Assembly: GCF_900168045.1 (NCBI RefSeq)
Contig: NZ_FUYY01000001.1
Location: 930,001-994,000 of the forward strand
Reading direction: 5' to 3'
DNA: 64,000 bases
DNA from: Salegentibacter holothuriorum
GTDB lineage: Bacteria > Bacteroidota > Bacteroidia > Flavobacteriales > Flavobacteriaceae
The first letter of the stretch is position 1. Each line of letters begins with the position of its first letter. The translations under genes and the position numbers were made by a program. The notes under the pieces are model-generated. The model was not told where the DNA came from and did not search any database. It saw only the letters and a program-made list of their open reading frames with translations. Below are positions 46,123 to 55,179 of the stretch, piece after piece.

Positions 46123-47122
46123 TTTTAAAGAATAAATTCGGGAATTTAAGTTTCGGGTCTTGTTTTAATATTTGAATATACCAAACCGACTTTATAAAAC
46201 CGTAACCATAACCAAGAAATTGTACCAGTGTAGCATAAACAGCCATAAAACCAATTCTTAAACTTCTATTTTTAACTGCGGCATGGGTGGCAATAAGCAT
46301 AAAATATAAGACATATATTAGAAATAGCCACCAGAATCCCAATTTTAAAAGTAAAATAGCAAATAAAAGTCCAAATGTAAAAACCGTGGGAAACCAATAA
46401 GTGATCTTAGCAGAACCCCGATGCCACTTATTTAGAATAGGCCGTACCAATCCAAATTTTTTCACTTGTATATAAAATTTAGACCAGTCTATACGACGTT
46501 TATGAAAAACCACTGCATTTGGAATCAAACAAAGTTTAAAACCTAGTTTTTTAAGTCGAAGGGAAAGATCGGGATCTTCACCTGGATGAATTTGTCCGAA
46601 TCCGCCTGAGGCTTCAAAAGCTTTTTGGGAAATTCCCATATTAAAGCTCCTGGGCTGAAAATCGTTAACCGAAGATTTCCTTCCCCGAATCCCGCCGGTA
46701 GTAAGAAAAGACGTCATGCTATAATCTATGGCCTTTTGTGTGTTGCTAAATGAAGGATGTGAAGCATCTGGCCCACCAAAGCAATCGCAGTAATTTTCCT
46801 GCAGAAAATTATCTACTTCCTGTAGATAGTTTTGAGGCAATAAAACATCAGAGTCCAGAATAAGGCAATAGTCACCTTTTGCTTTTTTCATTCCGAAATT
46901 CCGGGAATCACCGGGGCCTGAATTCGATTTAAAATAATAGCTAATATCAAGTCTATCCTGAAATTTCTCCACGATCTGCTGCGAAGTATCAGTAGAACCA
47001 TCTTCTATGATCACGATCTCAAAATTGCGGGAAAATTTTAGCTGAAGCATACTTTCCAACAATTCCCTAACCTCACCGGGGCGGTTATACACAGGAATCA
47101 CAAAAGAATAATCCAGGGCCAT
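46115..47122 (-). CDS. Family 2 glycosyltransferase
   Basis: A 335-residue GT-A enzyme: FVIPVYNRPGEVRELLES and IIEDGSTDTS for nucleotide sugar, LILDSDVLLP with the DxD-like motif, GGFGQIHPGEDPDLSLRLKKLGF with the ED acceptor motif. Two hydrophobic C-terminal helices (FTFGLLFAILLLKLGFWWLF) anchor it in the inner membrane. The sugar and acceptor are not determinable. First gene of the GT-YbbR-coaE overlapping set. Confidence 0.9.
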   Translation of the reverse strand: MALDYSFVIPVYNRPGEVRELLESMLQLKFSRNFEIVIIEDGSTDTSQQIVEKFQDRLDISYYFKSNSGPGDSRNFGMKKAKGDYCLILDSDVLLPQNYLQEVDNFLQENYCDCFGGPDASHPSFSNTQKAIDYSMTSFLTTGGIRGRKSSVNDFQPRSFNMGISQKAFEASGGFGQIHPGEDPDLSLRLKKLGFKLCLIPNAVVFHKRRIDWSKFYIQVKKFGLVRPILNKWHRGSAKITYWFPTVFTFGLLFAILLLKLGFWWLFLIYVLYFMLIATHAAVKNRSLRIGFMAVYATLVQFLGYGYGFIKSVWYIQILKQDPKLKFPNLFFKNV

Positions 47123-47212
47123 GCTTTTATTAGAATTTGAAGATTTTACTTTTGCAAGTCTAAAGGAACTTGTTTCTGGGGTTAAGGTCGGTAAAATTTA
47201 AAATCACGTTAG

Positions 47213-47423
47213 ATGCTGAAATAAATTCAGCATGACGTGAAAACAACGACACCCTGAATTTGTTTCAGAATCTAAATGAAAATACCCAGATTCTTCGGGA
47301 TAGCTTAACCTTGATGCCGTTTTCGTCATTCTGAACTCGTTTCAGAATCTAGGTTGAATGAAATTCAATTCGCCCTAAAACACCGTTATAAAAACAACTT
47401 AGATGCTGAAATAAATTCAGCAT
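47213..47423. repeat. Family A hairpin cluster between the glycosyltransferase and fabI
   Basis: ATGCTGAA-ATAAA-TTCAGCAT at 47213-47233, an imperfect CCTGAA...TTCAGAA near 47254-47272, ATTCTGAA-CTCGT-TTCAGAAT at 47328-47348, and ATGCTGAA-ATAAA-TTCAGCAT at 47403-47423; forward copies end in GACG, reversed ones start with CGTC. Nothing coding in the 337-bp gap. Confidence 0.78.
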
Positions 47424-47459
47424 GACGTGAAACCAAAACGTCACACTGAACTTAATTTT

Positions 47460-48287
47460 TTATTTCTCTTCCTGCCCCTTTACAAAAGACTCCATAACTT
47501 CCTGGCTAACGCCCATATTGGCGAAACCACCATCGTGGAAAAGGTTTTGAAGCGTAACTTTTTTAGTAAGATCAGAGAATAAACTCACCGTATAATCGGC
47601 ACATTCCAATGCAGTTGCATTACCAAGTGGCGACATTTTATCGGCATAAGCTATAAAACCGTCAAATCCTTTTACTCCCTGTCCTGCAGTAGTTGGAGTT
47701 GGCGATTGTGAAATAGTGTTCACCCTTACCTTATGATCTTTTCCGAAAAAATAACCAAAACTACGGGCAATAGACTCTAAAAAAGCTTTATTATCGGCCA
47801 TATCATTATAATCTGGGAATACGCGTTGTGCGGCCATATAGCTAAGCGCTACAATACTTCCCCACTCGTTCATCGCTTCCTTTTTATAAAGCACCTGCAT
47901 GGTTTTATGAAAAGAAACCGCAGAAATATCCCAGCCTTTTTGGGTGAATTCGTAATTCTGCTCTGTATAATGATTTCCTTTTCTTACGTTTACAGACATC
48001 CCGATAGCGTGAAGTACGAAATCTATTTTTCCGCCAAGGATCTCCATAGATTTTTCAACCAGGTTTTCCAGGTCTTCAATGCTGGTAGCATCGGCAGGAA
48101 TAACTTTAGAACCGGTCTTTTCAGCCAGTTTATCTATAGTTCCCATTCTTAAAGCGATAGGAGCATTGGTAAGCACAAACTCCCCACCTTCTTCCTTAAC
48201 GCGTTCGGCGGTTTTCCAGGCAATCGAATTCTCATCTAAAGCGCCAAAAATAATTCCTTTTTTTCCTTTTAACAGGTTGTATGACAT
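47460..48287 (-). CDS. fabI: Enoyl-[acyl-carrier-protein] reductase (NADH)
   Basis: A 275-residue short-chain dehydrogenase-type enzyme completing each fatty acid elongation cycle. The FabI signature Tyr160-x6-Lys167 is seen in YNDMADNKAF, with Tyr150 before it. The N-terminal GALDENSIAWKTA replaces the usual TGxxxGxG as in FabI. Target of triclosan-type inhibitors in other bacteria. Confidence 0.95.
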   Translation of the reverse strand: MSYNLLKGKKGIIFGALDENSIAWKTAERVKEEGGEFVLTNAPIALRMGTIDKLAEKTGSKVIPADATSIEDLENLVEKSMEILGGKIDFVLHAIGMSVNVRKGNHYTEQNYEFTQKGWDISAVSFHKTMQVLYKKEAMNEWGSIVALSYMAAQRVFPDYNDMADNKAFLESIARSFGYFFGKDHKVRVNTISQSPTPTTAGQGVKGFDGFIAYADKMSPLGNATALECADYTVSLFSDLTKKVTLQNLFHDGGFANMGVSQEVMESFVKGQEEK

Positions 48288-48318
48288 AGTGATCTATTTT
48301 TTGTGATTGTTAGTATAA

Positions 48319-48410
48319 ACTACCCTAGAGCAAGCTCACAAGGTATTCATAAAGAAAAATATTTTAATTTTGAGGCAAGCCCCGTGTATTTAAATCTCAA
48401 TTTTGCGGTA
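48319..48410 (+). repeat. Family C element between fabI and recN
   Basis: ACCCTAGAGCAAGCTCACAAGG at its start (first 20 bases matched by eye with other copies), AT-rich centre, TGAGGCAAGCCCCGTG, then TATTTAAATCTCAATTTTG with a decayed terminal palindrome. It overlaps the fabI promoter spacer. Confidence 0.6.
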
Positions 48411-48417
48411 AAGATAG

Positions 48418-48450
48418 CAAAATTACATTCAGACCATAGTTTTAATCCAA
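48418..48450 (-). promoter_or_regulatory. Promoter of fabI, partly inside the recN end
   Basis: On the - strand TTG (48448-48450), 22 bp spacer, TAATTTTG (48418-48425). Both elements match. The -33 element lies inside the last codons of recN. The fabI leader would be about 125 nt and contain the Family C element. Confidence 0.55.
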
Positions 48451-50094
48451 AAGTGCACGTGCATGGGCTAATGCCGATTCTCCAATAGTTTTACCACCAA
48501 GCATCATGGCAAGTTCTTCAATTCTTTGGTCTTCTTTTAACTCCTCGATTTTCGTGGTCGTGGCATTGGCTGAATCTTCTTTAAATATTTTGAAATGACT
48601 ATTTCCTTTACCGGCAATTTGCGGCAGATGGGTAATAGCAATTACCTGCATAGAATTCCCCATGCGCTGTAAAATACCAGCCATTTTTTGTGCAATATCT
48701 CCGGAAACACCCGTATCAATTTCATCAAAAATAATAGTAGGAAGTTTACTTTGCGCCGCCAAAATACTTTTTACTGCCAGCATAATTCTTGAAAGTTCCC
48801 CACCGGAAGCAGCCTTTTTTATTTCTTTAAAATCTCCGCCTTTATTCGCCGTCAAAAACCAGAATAATTCATCCTGACCGTTAGCGAGAAAATTTGCAGC
48901 TTTTTTCAGCGCTATTTTTAAACGAGCATTCGGCATTCCTAAATCGGTTAATAAAAGCTCTGCCTCTTTTATAAAAGTCGGGATAATTGCTTTTCGTTTT
49001 TCGTGCAGCTTTTTTGAAACTGTACCTAATTTAGCTTCCTGTTTTACAATGGCATTTTCTAATTCTGAAAGTGTATTTTCGGCATTTTCACTTACCGAAA
49101 CTTTTTCCTGCAGCTCCTTTTTTATTTGCAATAATTCGGCGATAGTTTCTGCGGAATGTTTTTTCTGTAAGTTGTAGATTAACTGAAGCTTTTGGTTGGT
49201 TGCTTCAAGTTCTTCCGGATTAGCCTCTACCCTGTCTAAAGCATCAGTTACTTCGGCAGAAAGGTCGTCCAGTTCTATAATTACACTTTCAATACGCTGA
49301 TGAAAATTTTCATAATTTGAAGATAAACCAGCTATTTTAGACAGAGAAGCACGAGCCTGTTTTAAACTGTCTAAACTTCCTATTTCTTCCTGTTCCAGTA
49401 AATTTAACGCTGAACTCAAATTTTCTGTGAGTTCTTCTACATTACTCAATTCTTCGTACCGGCTTTCCAACTCTTCCTGCATCCCATTTTCTAGACGCGC
49501 TTCTTCGAGCTCATTCAATAAAAAGAGGTTATAATCGTATTCCTTGGTTGCCAGCGCCTGCTGCTCTTTTAAAGCTAACAGCTTTTTTTGAAGATTTTTG
49601 TAAGATTTAAGTTCAGATTTATATTCCAACAATAAAGCATCGCTATTCGCAATAGTATCAATTACCTGGAATTGATAATCGTTATTTCCTAAACTTAAAG
49701 TTTCATGCTGACTGTGAATATCAATTAAATACTCTCCCAACCTATTAAGGGAAGTCAGTTTTACCGGCGTATCATTTACAAAAGCCCGGGATTTCCCGGA
49801 AGCCAGAATTTCACGCCTAATAATGGTATTTTCTTCATAATCCAGATCTTCAGCAAGAAAAAAATCCTTTAGCTTATAATTAGCTATATTAAAGGAACCT
49901 TCTATCACGCATTTTTTTTCGGTATCGCGAATACTGCCATAATCGGCACGGTTACCTAAAAGAAGGCCAAGTGCGCCCAGCATAATAGATTTACCGGCAC
50001 CGGTTTCCCCGGTAATTATCGTAAAACCTTCCTGAAGTTTAATATTTATATCTTCAATTAAGGCGTAATTTTTTATAGATAGAGCTGTGAGCAA
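48442..50094 (-). CDS. recN: DNA repair protein RecN
   Basis: A 550-residue SMC-like ATPase acting in double-strand break repair. Walker A GETGAGKS at 29-36, ABC signature ASGGELSRIMLA and Walker B TIIFDEIDTGVSG are all present, separated by a long coiled coil. Length is normal. Confidence 0.95.
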   Translation of the reverse strand: MLTALSIKNYALIEDINIKLQEGFTIITGETGAGKSIMLGALGLLLGNRADYGSIRDTEKKCVIEGSFNIANYKLKDFFLAEDLDYEENTIIRREILASGKSRAFVNDTPVKLTSLNRLGEYLIDIHSQHETLSLGNNDYQFQVIDTIANSDALLLEYKSELKSYKNLQKKLLALKEQQALATKEYDYNLFLLNELEEARLENGMQEELESRYEELSNVEELTENLSSALNLLEQEEIGSLDSLKQARASLSKIAGLSSNYENFHQRIESVIIELDDLSAEVTDALDRVEANPEELEATNQKLQLIYNLQKKHSAETIAELLQIKKELQEKVSVSENAENTLSELENAIVKQEAKLGTVSKKLHEKRKAIIPTFIKEAELLLTDLGMPNARLKIALKKAANFLANGQDELFWFLTANKGGDFKEIKKAASGGELSRIMLAVKSILAAQSKLPTIIFDEIDTGVSGDIAQKMAGILQRMGNSMQVIAITHLPQIAGKGNSHFKIFKEDSANATTTKIEELKEDQRIEELAMMLGGKTIGESALAHARALLD

Positions 50095-50330
50095 TGTGAA
50101 CTAAATTTGGGCTAAATATAAGGGAGAATTTATTCCCAATCAACAATAAACTTTGGGTAAACCCGGAAGTTATATCAAAAGGGGAAAATTCGATTATACA
50201 GACGTTTGCTAAAGAAATAATACTTTTCAAATGTATATCCGGTTTCCCTCATAGAAGTGAATTTATGAAAAAATCGTCATGCAGGAACTTGTTTCAGCAT
50301 CTAACACGAATAGTACCTACCATTCAATTT

Positions 50331-50355
50331 AGACCCTGAAACCAGTTCAGGGTCT
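50331..50355. repeat. Family A hairpin, 10-bp perfect stem
   Basis: AGACCCTGAA-ACCAG-TTCAGGGTCT. A reversed, decayed partner (GGAACTTGTTTCAGCATC) lies at 50283-50302. It sits in the 327-bp gap between recN and the DUF4835 gene; a Family C half palindrome (CGATTATCGAGC at 50401-50412) follows. Nothing coding seen. Confidence 0.78.
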
Positions 50356-50421
50356 AAATTTTAAAGTATGACTGTTTACGGATATTCAACTTTTAAACCG
50401 CGATTATCGAGCAGAAAACTT

Positions 50422-51309
50422 TTATTGCAGGTTTCTCCAATTTCGAGCGTATCGGGGCGCAAGTCCACTTAAAATCTCGCTAAAACGAGGGCGGTTAATA
50501 TCTGGACCACCACTAAAAATCTGGGTTATCTCATCGGCTTTCGCATCAAAGAAGGTCCTAAGCAATAAAGAATTTGCCCGCCTGGAATTCATGGTCGTTA
50601 AGCTTTCTACCGCATCAGCAATAGCTATTTTCCCGGTTTCAGGATCTTTATGCATCACGTCTAATCCCCGGCGGTGATATTGATATAAAGAATTACGATA
50701 TTCGGTAAACATATTAGAAAGTAAATCGGAATTCAGTCTAAACCTAGAGCTTTGCCCATCGGCACCACTCCAACCTGTTCTACCACTTTGTTGCGCAGTA
50801 TTTACAATTCGGTTAGCTTCCTGGTAGTAAGCAGTTCCACCTTCGGCTGCAAAGGTATCGGCATCCAATCCTAATATCGTATACACATAAAAAGAAACTA
50901 CCGAAACCAGGTTATTGGAAAAAGAGTTCTGGCTATAATTTAAAGGCTGGTATTCCCGATAATTAAAACTGAATTGATTATCGTTAAAATTAAAAACAGG
51001 GCTTACCATGTTAGACCCGTAAACCGGCCTGGAGGATTGCACCTGGATAGTCCCACTAAAAGATTCTCCTTCAAACTCATTTATGGTAATAAACATACTG
51101 CAGCTGATGCGTTCTCCCGCTTCAAACTCTTTATCGGTCCACGAAGTTTGATTTACAAACTCCCGAAGTGAATTCTCTAAAGTTCTAAAAACAGATAGAT
51201 TGCTTTGCCCCGTTTGCTCGGTATTTATTACTATTTCGCAATTGAGTTCCTGGGCCACAGCAAAAGGCATCCCGGCAACTAAAAGAATAAGAAATAGAAA
51301 TTTACGCAT
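50422..51309 (-). CDS. DUF4835 family exported protein (PorD-like)
   Basis: A 295-residue protein with a signal peptide (KFLFLILLVAGMPFAVAQ). Conserved features are ELNCEIVINTEQ at the mature N-terminus and YYQEANRIVNTAQQSGRTGW. In flavobacteria DUF4835 proteins have been linked to type IX secretion as PorD; that identity is from family knowledge, not proven here. It overlaps coaBC by 8 bp, as commonly seen. Confidence 0.85.
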   Translation of the reverse strand: MRKFLFLILLVAGMPFAVAQELNCEIVINTEQTGQSNLSVFRTLENSLREFVNQTSWTDKEFEAGERISCSMFITINEFEGESFSGTIQVQSSRPVYGSNMVSPVFNFNDNQFSFNYREYQPLNYSQNSFSNNLVSVVSFYVYTILGLDADTFAAEGGTAYYQEANRIVNTAQQSGRTGWSGADGQSSRFRLNSDLLSNMFTEYRNSLYQYHRRGLDVMHKDPETGKIAIADAVESLTTMNSRRANSLLLRTFFDAKADEITQIFSGGPDINRPRFSEILSGLAPRYARNWRNLQ

Positions 51310-52507
51310 CTAACAAATGTACAATTTCATTTAAAATATCGGTAGCTACTTCAGTTTTGGATTTTAGGTCAAAAGCCTTTTCTGAATCTTTGTAAACTAA
51401 AGTGATCTTATTGGTATCCTTTTTAAATCCGGCGCCGGCATCGTTCATAGAGTTAAGTACGATAAAATCCAGATTTTTCTTAGCTAGTTTTTCCCGCGCG
51501 TGTGCAAGTTCGTTATTGGTTTCTAAAGCAAAACCAATAAGTTTTTGATGGGTTTTCTTATTTCCCATAGATAAGAGGATATCCTGGGTTTTGGTAAGTT
51601 CCAGGCTTAGATTTTCATCTGCCTTTTTAATTTTTTGAGTCGCTACGATCTTTGGGGTATAATCTGAAACCGCGGCAGCAGCAATAGCTATATCCACACT
51701 TTCATAATGATTATGCACAGCCGTATACATTTGGTGGGTGCTCACTACTCTTATTAAATTGATCTTTGGATCATCAAGTTGCAAATGTGTAGGGCCGGCA
51801 ATAAGAATAACCTCTGCCCCAAGTTCGGCTGCTTTTTTAGCAAGCTCGAAGCCCATTTTTCCGCTGGAATGATTTCCTATAAAGCGCACCGGATCTATAG
51901 CCTCGTAAGTTGGGCCGGCGGTAATTAATATTTTCTTCCCCTTCAATGGAAGGTTTTTAGAAAAATATGTTTCCAGAAAATCGATAATCGCTTCGGGTTC
52001 TGCCATTCTCCCCTCACCTTTTAAACCACTGGCAAGTTCGCCGGTTCCTGCAGGAATCATAATATTTCCGTAGGATTTCAGGCTCTCAAAACTATTTTTT
52101 GTGGACGGGTGTTTAAACATATCCAAATCCATTGCAGGCGCAAAGAAGACAGGACATTTGGCAGAAAGATAGGTTGCGAGCAAAAAGTTGTCGCTATTCC
52201 CCGATGCCATTTTAGATAAAGTATTGGCAGTGGCAGGGGCCAAAACCATAAAATCGGCCCAAAGGCCGAGTTCTACGTGATTGTTCCATTGCTCATCTTC
52301 ATCATCTTCGGTAAAGGAAGAAAACACCTCATTTTTAGATAAGGTAGAAAGCGTAAGCGGTGTAACAAATTCTTTGGCAGCCGGTGTCATGATAACTTTC
52401 ACCTGTGCACCGGCTTTAATAAACAAGCGTACTAAAAATGCAGATTTATAGGCGGCAATACCACCACTAATGGCCAAAAGCACTTTTTTGCCTTTTAGTA
52501 CAGACAT
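51302..52507 (-). CDS. coaBC: Bifunctional phosphopantothenoylcysteine decarboxylase/phosphopantothenate-cysteine ligase
   Basis: A 401-residue fusion for two CoA steps. The N-terminal flavoprotein CoaC part has SGGIAAYKS, the active-site His in NNHVELGLWAD, and FAPAMDLDMF. The CoaB part has ITAGPTYEAIDPVRFI, AAAAVSDYTP and KIKK. With coaE 6 kb away, two CoA genes sit in this block. Confidence 0.95.
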   Translation of the reverse strand: MSVLKGKKVLLAISGGIAAYKSAFLVRLFIKAGAQVKVIMTPAAKEFVTPLTLSTLSKNEVFSSFTEDDEDEQWNNHVELGLWADFMVLAPATANTLSKMASGNSDNFLLATYLSAKCPVFFAPAMDLDMFKHPSTKNSFESLKSYGNIMIPAGTGELASGLKGEGRMAEPEAIIDFLETYFSKNLPLKGKKILITAGPTYEAIDPVRFIGNHSSGKMGFELAKKAAELGAEVILIAGPTHLQLDDPKINLIRVVSTHQMYTAVHNHYESVDIAIAAAAVSDYTPKIVATQKIKKADENLSLELTKTQDILLSMGNKKTHQKLIGFALETNNELAHAREKLAKKNLDFIVLNSMNDAGAGFKKDTNKITLVYKDSEKAFDLKSKTEVATDILNEIVHLLDA

Positions 52508-52512
52508 CTTAA

Positions 52513-52845
52513 TTAAGCTTCTGCTTCAGAATCTTTGGTGTTTCGATAATAGATCTTACCGTCTAACCATTCCTGCATAGCAAGTGCGTGAGGTTTTGGA
52601 AGTTTTTCATAAAACTTAGAAACCTCTATTTGCTCTTTGTTCTCAAAAATCTCATCAAGACTGTCGTTGTAAGTCGCAAATTCGTCAAGCTTTTCCAATA
52701 ATTCCTTTTTGATTTCAGAATTAATTTGATTTGCTCTTTTTGCCACTACAGAGATAGCCTCGTATATATTACCTGTTGGCTCGTCTACCTTGTTTTTATC
52801 GAAGGTAACTGTGTTAATTGGTGCGTCTGTCTTTTTAATATCCAT
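52513..52845 (-). CDS. rpoZ: DNA-directed RNA polymerase subunit omega
   Basis: A 110-residue RpoZ/Rpb6-like subunit. NIYEAISVVAKRANQIN is the conserved omega helix contacting beta'. The longer C-terminus is typical of Bacteroidota. It lies 5 bp upstream of coaBC and 13 bp downstream of bamD. Confidence 0.9.
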   Translation of the reverse strand: MDIKKTDAPINTVTFDKNKVDEPTGNIYEAISVVAKRANQINSEIKKELLEKLDEFATYNDSLDEIFENKEQIEVSKFYEKLPKPHALAMQEWLDGKIYYRNTKDSEAEA

Positions 52846-52858
52846 CTTTCTTCTACTA

Positions 52859-53683
52859 TTAAAAATTTTGTAAGCGTGATTTTATATCTTCTACTGAAGC
52901 TTCCATAGGCTCCATATATTCGCCTTCCGGATAATACTTTTTATAAGTCTGGTAATATTCCAGCGCTTCTTTAAGGCGCTCTTCCATTAATTGCCTAAAA
53001 CTATTAACGGCCAATCGGTAAGCCGAATCGAACCTGTAATACTGTGCAGACTCCCTAAATGGAGACCCGGGATTATTAGCAAGGAAATTTGTAAAGGAGG
53101 TGATAGCAGCCTGGTAATTTCCGGCTCTAGCCTCTCCTGTTAAATGATATTGCTTAGCTATTTCGTATTGCTTTTTCTCCAATTTTATTCGCAACTCAGC
53201 CACCATATCGTTGGCTTCTTCTACATGTTCGCCTTCCGGATAAGCGTTTAAATAAGCCTGCAACTCTGTTACCGCTTTGTTTGTATCTGTTTGATCCAAA
53301 TCGTAGCTAGGAGATAGTTCATAAAAACTTCTGGCTTTTTTATAAGCAGCCTCTTCTACTTTTTCACTATTAGGGTAAGATTGCTGAAAACGCTCAAACT
53401 CATAAGAAGAAAGGTAATAATCACCTAATTGATAATAGGTGTTCGCAAATAAGAAGCTAAGCTTTTCTCCTTGAGGTTTACCGCGATATTCGGGAACAAT
53501 TTGTTCAAACAACCTTAAGGCTTTACGATATTTACGTTTATCTCCATTTTCCTGGGCTTCGTTATATAGCTCCTCAGCGTAAGAATATTTCTTTCCGCTA
53601 TCATCGCTTTTAAGTAATTCCTGATACTCCCCACAGGATACAGTTAGCATTAAAACTACTGCTAATAAAATTGCTTTCTTCAT
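52859..53683 (-). CDS. bamD: Outer membrane protein assembly factor BamD
   Basis: About 274 residues from the ATG at 53683, chosen to give a clean lipoprotein signal (KKAILLAVVLMLTVSCGEY). The longer frame to 53713 would run into the promoter element at 53703-53710. The body is five or so TPR-like repeats (YEFERFQQSYPNSEKVEEA, LQAYLNAYPEGEHVEEA), the BamD layout. It is an outer-membrane lipoprotein of the BAM complex. Confidence 0.9.
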   Translation of the reverse strand: MKKAILLAVVLMLTVSCGEYQELLKSDDSGKKYSYAEELYNEAQENGDKRKYRKALRLFEQIVPEYRGKPQGEKLSFLFANTYYQLGDYYLSSYEFERFQQSYPNSEKVEEAAYKKARSFYELSPSYDLDQTDTNKAVTELQAYLNAYPEGEHVEEANDMVAELRIKLEKKQYEIAKQYHLTGEARAGNYQAAITSFTNFLANNPGSPFRESAQYYRFDSAYRLAVNSFRQLMEERLKEALEYYQTYKKYYPEGEYMEPMEASVEDIKSRLQNF

Positions 53684-53702
53684 CATTTGTAAAAACATCT
53701 GG

Positions 53703-53710
53703 CAAAAGTA
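53703..53710 (-). promoter_or_regulatory. -7 promoter element of the bamD-rpoZ-coaBC-DUF4835 operon
   Basis: TACTTTTG on the - strand, exact TAnnTTTG, 16-19 bp upstream of the two adjacent ATG codons. No -33 TTG. Confidence 0.45.
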
Positions 53711-53847
53711 CATTTTTCTTCATTATAAAAAAAACTTTGTGTTACCGCCTTATATAACCTTTTAACTTGCTTTTTATTATACTGAAAATGGAAAAATTAA
53801 GGTACTTGCTGAAAAAATAAGACTACCAGAAAAGCTTTTAAATCGTC

Positions 53848-53918
53848 ATTCTGAATTCATTTCAGAATCTAAGGTGTTGATATTCAAAACATGTTAGAAG
53901 CTGAAACAAGTTCAGCTT
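53848..53918. repeat. Family A inverted hairpin pair, best preserved
   Basis: CGTC precedes ATTCTGAA-TTCAT-TTCAGAAT (53848-53868), then TCTAA, a 25-30 bp spacer, TTAG, and AAGCTGAA-ACAAG-TTCAGCTT (53898-53918) followed by GACG. The whole is a larger imperfect palindrome with CGTC/GACG ends. Confidence 0.82.
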
Positions 53919-53961
53919 GACGAAACTAGACTTTTCAGACAGTCTCTGTAATTAGTTTTCA

Positions 53962-54080
53962 AAATTTACTCGATAATCGAGATTAAATGCTCAGAGGCTT
54001 GCCTTGAAATCAGATTATATTTTCCAATAACAATGCTTCGTGAGCTTGCTCCGAAGTTTTTTACTCGAGAATCGGGATTT
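53962..54080 (-). repeat. Family C element, complete, reversed
   Basis: ACTCGATAATCGAG at 53969-53982 is the terminal palindrome; AGAGGCTTGCCTTGAAA, an AT-rich centre and CTTCGTGAGCTTGCTCCGAA follow, then a second decayed palindrome CTCGAGAATCGGG with ATTTAAATA. It shows the unit is bounded by this palindrome on both sides. With the Family A pair it fills the bamD-dapA gap of about 400 bp. Confidence 0.72.
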
Positions 54081-54097
54081 AAATACTCCCCGCTCGT

Positions 54098-54976
54098 TTA
54101 TTTAAAATTCTTCAGGAAATCTTCAATTTGCTGCTGAAGCCCAAGTGTTGCTTTCACTAAAGGTAATCTCAGGTGATTTTTAATGCTTCCTTTTTGGGCG
54201 AGCAAAGCTTTAATTCCGGCAGGATTTCCTTCAGCAAAAATCAAATCTATAGATTGCTGCATCTTATAATGAAGCGCATAAGCTTCGGCTGATTTACCTT
54301 CTAATCCTAAAGACACCATTTTAGAGAATTCCGCTGGTAATCCCTGTGCGATTACCGAAATCACACCTTTTCCTCCAGCTAGAACCATAGGCAGGGTAAG
54401 CATATCGTCTCCAGAAATTACGAGAAAATCTTTTGGCACCAAACTTATTAACTTCATAGCCTGCACCATATCTCCGGCAGCTTCTTTCACTCCTATAATA
54501 TTATCAAAATCACTTGCAATACGATTTATAGTTTCCGGCAGCATATTAGAGGCAGTTCTGCCTGGTACGTTATAAAGAATTAACGGCAGCGGAGATGCAG
54601 CAGCCACAGCTTTAAAGTGCTGGTAAATCCCTTCCTGAGTAGGTTTATTATAAAAAGGCGAAACCGAAAGTATGGCTTCAAATCCTGAAAAATCACCTGT
54701 TTCCAGTTCTTCGCATACCGCACGAGTGTTATTGCCGCCAAGCCCCAAAACCAAAGGCAAACGTTTATTATTCTGCTTAACTACGGTATTTATTACAAGT
54801 TGTTTTTCTTCCTTATCAAGACTCGCACTTTCGGCGGTTGTTCCTAAAACCACCAGGTAATCTACTCCATTTTCGATCTGGTTTTCTACCAGGTTTTCCA
54901 GTGCTTGTACATCTATAGATAAATCTTCCTTAAAAGGAGTTATCAAAGCTACACCGGTACCAATAAATGACTTCAT
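54098..54976 (-). CDS. dapA: 4-hydroxy-tetrahydrodipicolinate synthase
   Basis: 292 residues from ATG 54976. The open frame continues upstream for 47 codons, but [15 protein letters not shown] is the conserved family start. Key residues are Thr46-Thr47 in LGTTAES, Tyr135 in LYNVPGR and the Schiff-base Lys164 in IGVKEAAGD. It makes the first lysine/diaminopimelate-specific intermediate; lysA is 25 kb away. Confidence 0.95.
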   Translation of the reverse strand: MKSFIGTGVALITPFKEDLSIDVQALENLVENQIENGVDYLVVLGTTAESASLDKEEKQLVINTVVKQNNKRLPLVLGLGGNNTRAVCEELETGDFSGFEAILSVSPFYNKPTQEGIYQHFKAVAAASPLPLILYNVPGRTASNMLPETINRIASDFDNIIGVKEAAGDMVQAMKLISLVPKDFLVISGDDMLTLPMVLAGGKGVISVIAQGLPAEFSKMVSLGLEGKSAEAYALHYKMQQSIDLIFAEGNPAGIKALLAQKGSIKNHLRLPLVKATLGLQQQIEDFLKNFK

Positions 54977-55054
54977 TTTATTTTTTATTTTGATGATAAT
55001 CGAAAAGACTTGCGCATTTTCAGTTTCAGGTGAAATTGCCAAATTTCCGGGCAA

Positions 55055-55062
55055 CAAATGTA
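55055..55062 (-). promoter_or_regulatory. -7 promoter element of dapA
   Basis: TACATTTG on the - strand, exact TAnnTTTG, 78 bp upstream of the chosen dapA ATG. It falls within the spurious N-terminal extension, supporting the shorter start. Confidence 0.4.
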
Positions 55063-55179
55063 TTGATTTTGTGAATTTCAGAAAGTAAAACTTGCTTCCG
55101 GTTTTAGAATGAAGCACATATTTAACAGCTTTGTTTTTTCTGTTAAAAAATAAACAGGATTCAAAAGCTTTCGTACAAA

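Noticed and set aside
54977-55117. 47-residue N-terminal extension of dapA
   Set aside because: Contains a -7 promoter element and precedes the conserved family start.
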